From NCBI GenBank assembly GCA_904387055.1, contig CAJFKV010000010.1, positions 1-49,394 of the forward strand: a stretch of DNA of 49,394 bases, written 5' to 3'. Below are positions 7,462 to 14,849 of the stretch, piece after piece. The DNA is from Candidatus Heteroruminococcus faecigallinarum. GTDB lineage: Bacteria > Bacillota > Clostridia > Oscillospirales > Ruminococcaceae. The position numbers were made by a program, and so were the translations under genes. Each line of letters begins with the position of its first letter. The stretch's first letter is position 1. The notes under the pieces are model-generated. The model did no database searches. It saw only the letters and a program-made list of their open reading frames with translations, and had not been told where the DNA came from.

Positions 7462-7890
7462 GCCTTTGGCGAAAAAGAAGTCATCCGCCCGCTCCCTTGC
7501 TCCTCCTTTTCTGCAAAAGGGCACGCTCGGCTCGCCTGCTCGGTTGTAAACGCCCTCGCGACGGCTTACTGTCGCTACCACCCTTTTGCGGGTGTTTGCG
7601 ATCGAAACGGACCGCTCCTGCCAAAATCCCTCTACGGTTCGCCGTAGCGGGATTTTCTTATCTGGTGCAGTGGGGAACCGGCTGCCCTCTTTCTTCCTGT
7701 GGGTGGTAGACGGTCAAAGCATCCCGTCCCTGTCGAAGCCGCCGGTCCTTGCGGCCGCAGCGGCAGAGACGATTCCCGGTTCGGAGATGGCCTATCCGCC
7801 GTTTTAACGTCCAAGTATGCTGGGCCGCCGCCCGGAAGAACGTCCAATCAAAAGGATCCCCTCCGAGGTAGTGGGAAGGGAAAATTTTTC
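7450..7890. other. Structured noncoding stretch, no gene seen
   Basis: About 440 bases without a credible gene. It opens with a 15-bp hairpin (7450-7464/7468-7482, one G-T pair) that overlaps the tRNA terminator. A second strong hairpin is at 7623-7656: arms AAAATCCC/GGGATTTT and CTACGG/CCGTAG around TTCG, with one mismatch. Between them CAAAAGGG (about 7514) can pair at a distance with CCCTTTTG (about 7581). Reading frames here (for example 7658-7906, minus strand) lack ribosome sites and protein-like composition. It may be a repeat element or gene remnant; I see nothing that names it. Confidence 0.6.
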
Positions 7891-7919
7891 TTGACAAGCG
7901 GGTCAAAATCTCCTACAAC
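7891..7919 (+). promoter_or_regulatory. Promoter of the first MATE gene with overlapping inverted repeat
   Basis: TTGACA at 7891-7896 and TACAAC at 7914-7919 with a 17-base spacer. TTGAC/GTCAA arms (7891-7895 and 7902-7906) form an inverted repeat over the -35 box, and CAACAG/CTGTTG arms flank the likely start point (about 7916-7930). Either could be an operator. Confidence 0.65.
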
Positions 7920-7963
7920 AGCAACTGTTGCACGGAGGGCAAATCATTCGACTGAAATGATGA

Positions 7964-8009
7964 GCTGGATAAGGCACAGACTGAGATGTCTGCCTTATCC
8001 AGCTTTTTT
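7964..8009 (+). terminator. Leader terminator upstream of the MATE gene
   Basis: Long stem 7964-7974/7993-8003 (11 bp) plus inner CAGAC/GTCTG around TGAGAT, followed by six T at 8004-8009. It lies between the promoter at 7891 and the MATE ribosome site AAGGAGG at 8017, so it can act as an attenuator. A small hairpin ATCATT/AATGAT stands just upstream. Confidence 0.85.
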
Positions 8010-8033
8010 GTGTTTTAAGGAGGAATGCAAACG

Positions 8034-9380
8034 ATGGATTTTTTGAACGGAAAGGTGAAAACCCTCTATTTCAAGTACCTGGCCGCCGCTTTTGGCAGCG
8101 CCTTGGTCACATCGATCTATTCCATTGTGGATATGGCCATGGTGGGCCAGTACCACGGGCCGGCGGGGACGGCGGCGCTGGCGGTTGTGGCCCCCATCTG
8201 GAACATCATCTACAGCTTGGGACTGCTGATGGGGATTGGCGGCTCGGTCCTGTTCAGCATCATCCGGGGAAAAGGGGAGGGCCAGACCCGCCGGTCCAAC
8301 GAGTATTTTACCGCCTCCATCGTCGGTTCGGTGGTTCTTGCGGCCCTTGTATGGGCTGTGATCGCCTTCTTTGACCGGCCGCTGCTCCAATTTTTCGGGG
8401 CGGAAGGGGAGACCCTCCTTCTGGCGCAGGAATACGTCCTGCCCATCAAATTTGTCGTTCCCTGCTTCCTGTTTACCCAGACCCTGGCGGCCTATCTGCG
8501 AAACGACCAAAACCCGGCCCTGGCCACCGGCGGCGTGCTGGCGGGCGGCATTTTCAACGTGTTCGGGGACTATTTCTTTGTGTTCACCTGTGACATGGGG
8601 GCCTTCGGCGCGGGCCTTGCCACCGCCGTCGGCACGGTGCTGGCCATCCTCGTCATGCTGTCCCACTTTTTCCAGAAGAAGAACACGCTGCGGCTGGTCC
8701 CCATCACCGATCCGCTGAACAAGTTCCGGAAGATCATCGTGACCGGGTTTTCCACCTTCTTCATCGACATCGCCATGGGGATCCTGACGATCCTCTTCAA
8801 CCGGCAGATCATGGCCTATTTGGGCACCAACGCCCTCTCCGTCTACGGGGTGATCGTCAACGTCAGCACCTTTGTGCAGTGCTGTGCATACAGCGTGGGG
8901 CAGGCGTCCCAGCCCATCATCTCCACCAATTTTGGCGCGGGGAAGGGGGAGCGCATCCGCGAAACCCTCCGCTATGCCATCGGGACGACCACCGTTTTCG
9001 GCATCTTCTGGACGGTGCTCTGCCTGGCGATTCCCAATCCGTTTATCCACCTGTTTATGTCCCCCACCGAAGAGGTCCTGCGCATTGCCCCGGCTATTAT
9101 CCGAGCCTACGGGCTGTCCTTCCTGCTGCTGCCCCTGAACATCTTTTCCACCTACTATTTTCAGGCGATCATGCGGCCGCAGGCTGCCTTCCTCGTCTCC
9201 ATCTCCCGGGGGCTGGTGATCAGCGGGATCCTGATCCTGCTGCTGCCTCTGGTGGCCGGCGCCAATTCGATTTGGTTTGCCATGCCCCTCACCGAGCTTC
9301 TTGTGGCCGTCTATGTTGTGCGCAGAATCGCCGGCTATACAAAGCAGCTGTCTGTAGAAAGGAAGGGATCGTATGAATAG
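8034..9380 (+). CDS. MATE-family efflux transporter
   Basis: A 448-residue, about 12-helix membrane protein of the multidrug and toxin extrusion family, which exports cationic compounds with sodium or proton entry. The two-fold repeat of six helices is visible, with the hydrophobic N-terminal half starting at YFKYLAAAFGSALVTSIYS. ATG at 8034 is preferred to ATG 8025 because AAGGAGG (8017-8023) is ten bases away from the former and touches the latter. The gene sits behind a leader with a full terminator, which suggests expression only when that is relieved. It overlaps the next gene by eight bases. Substrate unknown. Confidence 0.92.
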   Translation: MDFLNGKVKTLYFKYLAAAFGSALVTSIYSIVDMAMVGQYHGPAGTAALAVVAPIWNIIYSLGLLMGIGGSVLFSIIRGKGEGQTRRSNEYFTASIVGSVVLAALVWAVIAFFDRPLLQFFGAEGETLLLAQEYVLPIKFVVPCFLFTQTLAAYLRNDQNPALATGGVLAGGIFNVFGDYFFVFTCDMGAFGAGLATAVGTVLAILVMLSHFFQKKNTLRLVPITDPLNKFRKIIVTGFSTFFIDIAMGILTILFNRQIMAYLGTNALSVYGVIVNVSTFVQCCAYSVGQASQPIISTNFGAGKGERIRETLRYAIGTTTVFGIFWTVLCLAIPNPFIHLFMSPTEEVLRIAPAIIRAYGLSFLLLPLNIFSTYYFQAIMRPQAAFLVSISRGLVISGILILLLPLVAGANSIWFAMPLTELLVAVYVVRRIAGYTKQLSVERKGSYE

Positions 9381-9967
9381 GGTGATTACCATCGGCCGGG
9401 AGTTTGGCAGCGGGGGCCGGGAATTTGGCCGCCGCTTGTCGGAAAAACTGGGGTTTGCCTACTACGATCAGGAGATCATCCAGGAAATTTCCAAGCGGAC
9501 CTCCCTGTCCGAGCAGTATGTCCAGGCCATTGCCGAGCACCGTCCGCTCTTCTCGTTTCCCATCCACTTTGGCCGCAGCTTCTACCCTGCCGCCAATCCG
9601 GCGCTGGAGCAGACGATCGCGGTTCAGCGGGAGCAGGCCCGCATCCTGGAGGAGATGGCGGCCAAGTCGGACTGCGTGATCGTTGGCCGCTGTGCCGACG
9701 TCATCCTGAAGGACTACCGGCCCTTCCGGATCTTTGTCTACGCGGACATGGAGAGCAAGCTCCGCCGCTGCCGGGAAAAGGCCTCGGAGGAGGAACACCT
9801 CTCCGACCGGGAGCTGCGCCAGAAGATTTCCGCCATCGACAAGCGCCCAGTACTATGCCTTTTATACCGGGCGCCCGTGGGGCGATAAGCTGAATGTTGA
9901 CCTTTGCATCAACACCACCCAGACAGAGATCAAGGAGATGGTATCCGTAATTGCCAGGCTGTTCTAG
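9373..9967 (+). pseudogene. Cytidylate kinase-like gene with a frameshift
   Basis: Starts inside the end of the MATE gene after GAAAGGAAGG. The first 155 or so codons encode a cytidylate kinase-like protein with P-loop GREFGSGGREFG (about 8-19) and the lid region; the frame is open to 9888 but turns to unrelated sequence after SAIDK (about 9843). The expected end, QYYAFYTGRPWGD through VSVIARLF, is found in the next frame, closing at TAG 9965-9967. A single extra base or a two-base loss in AAGCGCCCAG near 9843-9852 explains it. Full length would be about 197 residues. Relatives are a widespread Clostridia family, often called cytidylate kinase-like, with no proven substrate. Real mutation or sequencing error cannot be told apart here. 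Confidence 0.85.
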
Positions 9968-10080
9968 CGGGGCGGAGGAGCAGCCGGTATTTCCGGCGAG
10001 CGCTTAAAGTGCCGTTAAGGTGAGGTGAGTACCATAATCGGTAAGAAATCCAGCGATTCCTGGAGAAAGGAGGAAGGGAG

Positions 10081-10272
10081 ATGCCGATGCCTGGACGAGG
10101 CGGCCCCAGAATGGGCAGACCCATGGGAGGGCCGATGCCCCCGCCGCCCCCGCCGCGGCCCTTCCGCCGCCGGCCGATGATGGGCCCGCGGGGCGACTGC
10201 CTCGGCTGCGCCATGATGGCGTTGACGCCGGTGCTGGCGGTGACGCTGGCGCTCGTCTTTCTTTTTTGGTAA
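10081..10272 (+). CDS. 63-residue Pro/Gly/Arg/Met-rich membrane-tail protein
   Basis: Small protein with a strong ribosome site (AAAGGAGGA, 10067-10075) six bases before ATG. Residues 1-40 are rich in Pro, Gly, Arg and Met, with a run of six prolines (20-25) and an RRR cluster. A CLGC pair (about 40-43) precedes a single C-terminal membrane helix (about 44-62) that ends the protein in FLFW. No family is recognised. The positively charged head suggests it stays in the cytoplasm with the tail in the membrane. It lies alone between the frameshifted kinase gene and a strong terminator. Confidence 0.72.
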   Translation: MPMPGRGGPRMGRPMGGPMPPPPPPRPFRRRPMMGPRGDCLGCAMMALTPVLAVTLALVFLFW

Positions 10273-10299
10273 AAGGCCCTGGGCTGCCAGGGAAACAGG

Positions 10300-10341
10300 G
10301 ATGGCCGCCGGCAGTTGCCGGCGGCCATCGTCTGGTTTTTT
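10300..10341 (+). terminator. Terminator after the 63-residue gene
   Basis: Perfect 14-bp stem 10300-10313/10316-10329 with a two-base loop, then GTCTGG and six T. It may also block transcription coming leftward from the hydrolase. Confidence 0.85.
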
Positions 10342-10393
10342 CCTTCTCAGACAGAGGGAAGACGGCGCCCCCATCCCCGGCGGGGATCCCCCA

Positions 10394-11350
10394 TTACAGG
10401 GGGATGGCGGAGCCGTTCTGCTGGATTCTCTCTTCCAGCCAGGACAGAATATCCTGGTAGACCTCTTCCCGGTTGGTCTCGTTGAGAAGCTCATGCCGGG
10501 CGCCCGGGTAGAGCTTCATCTCCACCTGGCGGACCCCCGCCCGCTGGAGGCGGCGGTACACCTGCCGGACCCCAGCTCCGAAGCCGCCCACCGGGTCCTT
10601 GTCTCCCGAGATCAGAAGGATGGGCAGGTCCTTGGGCACCGAGGAGAACCATCCCGGCCGGTTGGCCCGTTGGGAGAGGGTGACCAGGTCATAGTTGGCG
10701 GCAGCGGTAAAGGTAAAGGCGCAGCCGGGGTCTTTCAGATAGGCCGCAGCCACCTGGGGGTCCCGGGAGAGCCACTCCACGGCGGTGTGGGGCTCGGGGA
10801 TGCCCCGGTTGTTTTTCCCCACCGTCAGGTTGTGGAGAAAGGGAGAGAGATAGGTATCCCCCTTGACCCGGCAGATGGCCCGGGCGACCGCCCGCCCGGG
10901 GCCGGCAAGGAGGTTGCTCCCCCCGGTGCCGGACAGGATCACCCCTTCCCAGCAGCGGCTGTCCTCCAAGGCCAGGCGGGCCACAAAGGACCCCATGCTG
11001 TGGCCGAAGAGATAGACCGGCCGCCCGGGCAGTTCCCGGCGGATAATGCCCGACAGGCGCAGCAGGTCGGCGGGCAGATACTTCCAGCTTCCAGGCGGTC
11101 CAAAATAGCCCTTGAGGGCGCTGCCCAGGGCGGCGGTGTCCCGATGGCCCAGGTGGTCGTTGCCGCACAGGGCGATCCCCTGCTGGCAGAGAAACTGGGC
11201 AAAGGGCTGGTATCGGTCCACATATTCGCACATCCCGTGGGAGAGCTGAACCACCGCCCGGCAGTCCCCCTCGGGGAGATAGAGCTTGGCGGCGATCATG
11301 CTGCACCCGTCGGCAGACGGATACGAAAAGCAGTTCTTTTGGTAGGTCAT
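10394..11350 (-). CDS. Alpha/beta hydrolase (monoacylglycerol lipase/lysophospholipase type)
   Basis: A 318-residue serine hydrolase of the Hydrolase_4 type, probably acting on a lipid or carboxyl ester. The nucleophile elbow GHSMGS places Ser at 118; the acid is likely Asp in SGDKDPVGG and the base His in GARHELLNE near the C-terminus. The oxyanion region LSHGMCEY (37-44) is typical of monoacylglycerol lipase-like enzymes. ATG at 11350 is chosen because GGAGGA stands seven bases before it; the open frame extends to 11461 without a ribosome site. No signal peptide, so cytoplasmic. An extended -10 (TGGTACACT) lies at 11426-11434. It diverges from rex. Confidence 0.9.
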   Translation of the reverse strand: MTYQKNCFSYPSADGCSMIAAKLYLPEGDCRAVVQLSHGMCEYVDRYQPFAQFLCQQGIALCGNDHLGHRDTAALGSALKGYFGPPGSWKYLPADLLRLSGIIRRELPGRPVYLFGHSMGSFVARLALEDSRCWEGVILSGTGGSNLLAGPGRAVARAICRVKGDTYLSPFLHNLTVGKNNRGIPEPHTAVEWLSRDPQVAAAYLKDPGCAFTFTAAANYDLVTLSQRANRPGWFSSVPKDLPILLISGDKDPVGGFGAGVRQVYRRLQRAGVRQVEMKLYPGARHELLNETNREEVYQDILSWLEERIQQNGSAIPL

Positions 11351-11425
11351 CACAGATTCCTCCTTCTCCCTCCTCCGCCCCGGCCGCGGAAGGCGCTGGC
11401 CGCCGGAGGTTCCCTCGCTGGTTGC

Positions 11426-11434
11426 AGTGTACCA
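11426..11434 (-). promoter_or_regulatory. Likely extended -10 promoter of the hydrolase
   Basis: On the minus strand TGGTACACT, an extended -10 element, about 75 bases before the start codon; the -35 is poor. Confidence 0.45.
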
Positions 11435-11482
11435 CAAAAAGATGAAAAAACTGTGAAACAACCGCCGGCTTCCCGGGGAGAA

Positions 11483-11511
11483 TTGACAACTTTCCCGAAA
11501 GAGTATATGAT
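11483..11511 (+). promoter_or_regulatory. Promoter of rex
   Basis: TTGACA at 11483-11488 and TATGAT at 11506-11511 with a 17-base spacer. Confidence 0.85.
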
Positions 11512-11576
11512 TATTGTAAAGTTTTCTGCGTCATCGGCCTGCCCGATGCGACTCCCATGAAAGGAGAGACAAACCC

Positions 11577-12230
11577 ATGCCCAAAAAGGACGGGATCTCC
11601 CTGTCTGTTATCAAGCGCCTGCCTCGTTATTACCGTTTTCTGGGAATGTTGCTGCAGGATGGCACCACCCGCATCTCTTCCAAGGAATTGGCCCAGCGGA
11701 TGAAGCTGACTGCTTCCCAGATCCGCCAGGATCTCAACTGTTTCGGCGGTTTCGGCCAGCAGGGATACGGCTACAATGTGGAATCTCTCCACCAGGCCAT
11801 CGGCAAGATCCTGGGTCTCCAGCGCCATCTGCCCATTATTCTGGTGGGGGCCGGCAACCTGGGAAAGGCCATCGCCCGGCAGATGGACTTTGACGAGGCC
11901 GGATTTGAACTGATCGGTATTTTTGACAAATCCCCCGAGGTGGTGGGACGGGTGATTCGCGGCCTCACGGTCCAGGACGCCAGCGAGCTGGAGGCCTTCT
12001 GCATTACCCATCACCCGGTGGTGGCGATCCTGACCATCCCCCGGGAAGCGGCGGACAGCATGGCCCAGATGCTGGTCTCCCGCGGGATCAAGGGTTTTTG
12101 GAACTTTACCACCCACGATATCAGCCACCAGCTGGATCCGTCGATCACGGTGGAGAATGTCCACCTGTGCGACAGCCTGATGACCCTCTGCTACCAGGTG
12201 AACGACCAGCTCTTTCCCGACGAAGATTGA
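11577..12230 (+). CDS. rex: Redox-sensing transcriptional repressor Rex
   Basis: A 217-residue repressor that senses the NADH/NAD+ ratio and controls fermentative genes in Firmicutes. A winged-helix domain (about 1-80) includes ASQIRQDLNCFGGFGQQGYGY, the Rex signature. The Rossmann domain starts with LVGAGNLGKA (about 91-100), binding NAD(H). Length is normal for the family (about 210-220). The ribosome site is GAAAGGAGAG. It is transcribed alone, ended by a strong bidirectional terminator. The lactate dehydrogenase gene in this window is a natural candidate target, though I could not find a full Rex box there. Confidence 0.96.
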   Translation: MPKKDGISLSVIKRLPRYYRFLGMLLQDGTTRISSKELAQRMKLTASQIRQDLNCFGGFGQQGYGYNVESLHQAIGKILGLQRHLPIILVGAGNLGKAIARQMDFDEAGFELIGIFDKSPEVVGRVIRGLTVQDASELEAFCITHHPVVAILTIPREAADSMAQMLVSRGIKGFWNFTTHDISHQLDPSITVENVHLCDSLMTLCYQVNDQLFPDED

Positions 12231-12256
12231 TCGACCCCGGCCCGACGAGAAGAAGA

Positions 12257-12297
12257 AAAGCGGCCCCTTTCCCAAGATGGGAAAGGGGCCGCTTTGT
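12257..12297. terminator. Bidirectional terminator between rex and the TcaA-like gene
   Basis: Perfect 17-bp stem 12257-12273/12279-12295 around AAGAT between two converging genes; short A and T tracts on the two sides. Confidence 0.8.
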
Positions 12298-12312
12298 TGG
12301 CCCATAGAGGCG

Positions 12313-14172
12313 TCAATAGGTGATGAGATCCTCGCTGAGGATCAGGCTGTCGTCGATCCGGCTGTAGGCCGCTTCCCAGCGGTTGTCCTCCTCGTTGTAC
12401 CGCATGGTGACCTCCTGAAGGTTGCCGCCGGCATACCACTGGGTATCCTCCCGGTCCTTGTACTGGTAATTGGTCACCGTTTCGATGTAGAAGGAGACGG
12501 TCATGGCCCCGTCCAGGGTGCCCCGCGTTACGCTCTCCCGGTCCACCGAGAGAGAGATCAGGCGGAAGGTGAGGCCGGCGTTGTAGGTCTCCATCCGGTT
12601 GATCAGCTCCTCCCGGTATCCCTCATACACTCCCTGGATCAGGTCGCTGTCCCACTGGTTGGTGGCGTCCAGGTAGGAGGTATAGAACTCGTAATACTGG
12701 GGGGCGATGTCCTCGATCAGCTGGCGGTTGGTCATCTGGGCGGGATCGCTGGTGGACGGGGGATTGAGAACCAGGTCCACCTGCTCCTGCTGCACGCCCT
12801 CCCCCTGGACGGTGAACTCCTGGCTGTATTGGTCGCAGGAGAGGGTAACGGTCATCCCCGGGGAGGAGGGGGAGATCACCAGGATGCCCCGCTGGGGCTG
12901 GATGTTGCTCTCCACCCCGTTTACCAGGACCTGGAGGTCGGTTTCGGTGCCGGCCAGCTCGATCCGCAGGGCGGAATCACCGCTGGCAAACCCGGTGAGG
13001 GTGACCGGCTGGGCGGCAAAGGTGTTGACCTGGGCGGTGCCCATGCTCTGCCGGTTGCCGCTCAACTCCCCAAAGGCCTCGATCTGGCTGCTGCCGGGGG
13101 GAACCTGGAGGGAATAGCCCCCCTCCACCGCCTGGGCCTCCACCTCCCGGCCGTCCACCTGGAAGGTGAGCCCCTCCAGATCGGTGGAAATGGTGACCGG
13201 CACCATCTGGATCTGGAGAGAATAGCTGGCGGTCAAGAGGGTACCCTGGCGCACCATGGTCAGGCAGCTGAGCTGGGAATTGTAGCCCAGAACGCTGCTG
13301 TCCCCCATGGTCTTCAGGTGGTTCTCCACCGTCTTTTGGGGGACGGTATCGTTCAAATCCTGACAGATACCCTCCAGCACCCCCTCTTGGGAGAGAGAGG
13401 CGTCCGGCATGGCCAGCCGTCCGTCCAGGTAGGACAGGTCGGCCGTGGCCAGGGCCTGGGCAAATTCCTCCGCCGCCCGGTCCCCTCGCCGGTTGGAGAG
13501 GGTGTGGAAGAAGATCACGCCGGCAACGACCAGGATCACAAAGAGGACGGCCACCAGGAGCAGCGCGGCCGGGCCCGGCTTACGCCGGGGGAGCTCGGCC
13601 TCCTCTGGCTGCCGGTCCGGGCGGCGGGGCGGGGCCGAGGTGACCACCGTCCGTTTTTTGGTGCGGGGCGGGATCTTCCGCCGGGGAACCTGGGAGTCGT
13701 CCTCCATCAGCTCCTTGGGCAGGTCCAGCTTAAATTCCCGGCCCGGTGGCTGGGAAGGCGGAGGAGCGGGGGTGTCCGGCTCCTCCCGGTTGAAGATCAA
13801 GGGCTGTTCCAGCTGATCGTCGGTGGGGGAAGGGGCGGACTCCCGAGGGGCGGTTTCCGCTTCGCGGAAGAGAAGGGTCCCCTCTACCTCCCGATCGGTG
13901 GGGGAGGAAGGGCGCTTTTCTTCTCCAAAGATGAGAGGGCCATTCAGGTCCCGGTCGGTGGGAGAAGGGGACTTTTCCTTTCGCCGTCGGGGGGAAAACT
14001 CCTCTTGGAATCGCTTCCACTCCTCGTCTTCCACCTCTTTCTTGGGCCGGGGAGCAGAGGAGGCGTGGGGAGAAGGCGGGGGTTCCTCCTGCACAAGGCG
14101 ATGGCCGCACTGGCTGCAGAAGGGCGCCTTGGGGTCGGCCAAAGGATGGCCGCACCAGGGGCAATATTTCAT
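12313..14172 (-). CDS. Zinc-ribbon membrane protein, TcaA/YvbJ-like
   Basis: A 619-residue protein. An N-terminal zinc ribbon uses C4, C7, C19 and C22. A charged, Pro-rich cytoplasmic linker (about 30-200) holds three copies of a 13-residue motif beginning SPTD and ending LIF or LLF (70-82, 90-102, 115-127). One membrane helix (about 201-223) leads to a long extracellular part with repeated beta domains and a C-terminal NTF2-like looking region. This layout matches the TcaA/YvbJ family, linked to cell-wall antibiotic response in staphylococci; the function here is unproven. GAAAGGAG stands before the ATG. Last gene of a leftward operon after rsmA and the cyclase gene, six bases from the latter. 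Confidence 0.82.
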   Translation of the reverse strand: MKYCPWCGHPLADPKAPFCSQCGHRLVQEEPPPSPHASSAPRPKKEVEDEEWKRFQEEFSPRRRKEKSPSPTDRDLNGPLIFGEEKRPSSPTDREVEGTLLFREAETAPRESAPSPTDDQLEQPLIFNREEPDTPAPPPSQPPGREFKLDLPKELMEDDSQVPRRKIPPRTKKRTVVTSAPPRRPDRQPEEAELPRRKPGPAALLLVAVLFVILVVAGVIFFHTLSNRRGDRAAEEFAQALATADLSYLDGRLAMPDASLSQEGVLEGICQDLNDTVPQKTVENHLKTMGDSSVLGYNSQLSCLTMVRQGTLLTASYSLQIQMVPVTISTDLEGLTFQVDGREVEAQAVEGGYSLQVPPGSSQIEAFGELSGNRQSMGTAQVNTFAAQPVTLTGFASGDSALRIELAGTETDLQVLVNGVESNIQPQRGILVISPSSPGMTVTLSCDQYSQEFTVQGEGVQQEQVDLVLNPPSTSDPAQMTNRQLIEDIAPQYYEFYTSYLDATNQWDSDLIQGVYEGYREELINRMETYNAGLTFRLISLSVDRESVTRGTLDGAMTVSFYIETVTNYQYKDREDTQWYAGGNLQEVTMRYNEEDNRWEAAYSRIDDSLILSEDLITY

Positions 14173-14178
14173 CGATGG

Positions 14179-14823
14179 TCAACTCCTTTCAACGGGGAGA
14201 AACGCCGCCGGAAAGGCGGGGGCGCCGTCTCCCCTGGGGAAAAGCAGCGGGGGAACCGCCAGCCAGAAACGCCTTCCCACCAGGGCGGAAAGGCCGGTCA
14301 GATTTTCCAAAAGCAACACATCCCCTTCCAGCAGCGCCCGATGGGCGGGGAGGCGGGAAGAGTTTACCGGGTCGGGGGAGAGGGTGTCCACCCCCACAAG
14401 GGTGCAGCGCTGGGCTAGCCGCCGGCAGAGGGCGGGGTCCAGGGTGGGGTAACCGGTTTTGTAGGCATCGGTTCCCCAGAACCGGTCCCAGCCAGTGTAA
14501 AAGAGGAGAAAGGGGACCTGGGGGGCCTGGTTCAGCCTGGGGGCGGCCCAGTCCCAGGTGACGGCGCTGCCCGGCGGCAGGCCGGTGCAGTCGATCACCC
14601 AGCCCTCGCCGGCAAACCGCGCCCTGTCCAGCTGGTCCAGGGTGGTTCCCCCGGGAAACAGATGGGCCGGGGCGTCCAGGTGGGTACCGGTGTGGGAGGT
14701 GAGGGAGATCCCCGTCTCGGCAAAGCCGTCCTTCTCCACGGCAGCCAGGGGGGAAAGGGATGGTTCCGGGGTACCGGGAAAGAGGGACATCCCCGGATGG
14801 ATCGGGTGGTAGAGAAGGAGCAT
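14179..14823 (-). CDS. Cyclase-family protein (kynurenine formamidase-like hydrolase)
   Basis: A 214-residue metal-dependent hydrolase of the Cyclase/KynB family. The signature HTGTHLDAP places H44, H48 and D50 at the metal site, and GVDTLSPD in the second half is also family-typical. Known members hydrolyse N-formylkynurenine or isatin-type amides, but many are uncharacterised, and no tryptophan-degradation gene is nearby, so the substrate is open. AAAGGAGGAG precedes the ATG by five bases. It lies 26 bases after rsmA and six before the TcaA-like gene, so all three are probably one transcript. Confidence 0.87.
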   Translation of the reverse strand: MLLLYHPIHPGMSLFPGTPEPSLSPLAAVEKDGFAETGISLTSHTGTHLDAPAHLFPGGTTLDQLDRARFAGEGWVIDCTGLPPGSAVTWDWAAPRLNQAPQVPFLLFYTGWDRFWGTDAYKTGYPTLDPALCRRLAQRCTLVGVDTLSPDPVNSSRLPAHRALLEGDVLLLENLTGLSALVGRRFWLAVPPLLFPRGDGAPAFPAAFLPVERS

Positions 14824-14849
14824 GGGATCTCCTCCTTTCGGTGGTGGAA

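Noticed and set aside
7957..8046. A leader-peptide gene of 29 codons in the MATE leader
   Set aside because: The nearest GGAGG is 18 bases away from the ATG, too far to support it; mentioned only as an option.
11512..11576. A Rex autoregulation box in the rex leader
   Set aside because: ATTGTAAAGTTTTC resembles one half-site only; no symmetrical partner is present.
12277..14418. A 713-codon frame on the plus strand
   Set aside because: It is antisense to the TcaA-like gene, whose zinc ribbon, membrane helix and ribosome site are convincing.
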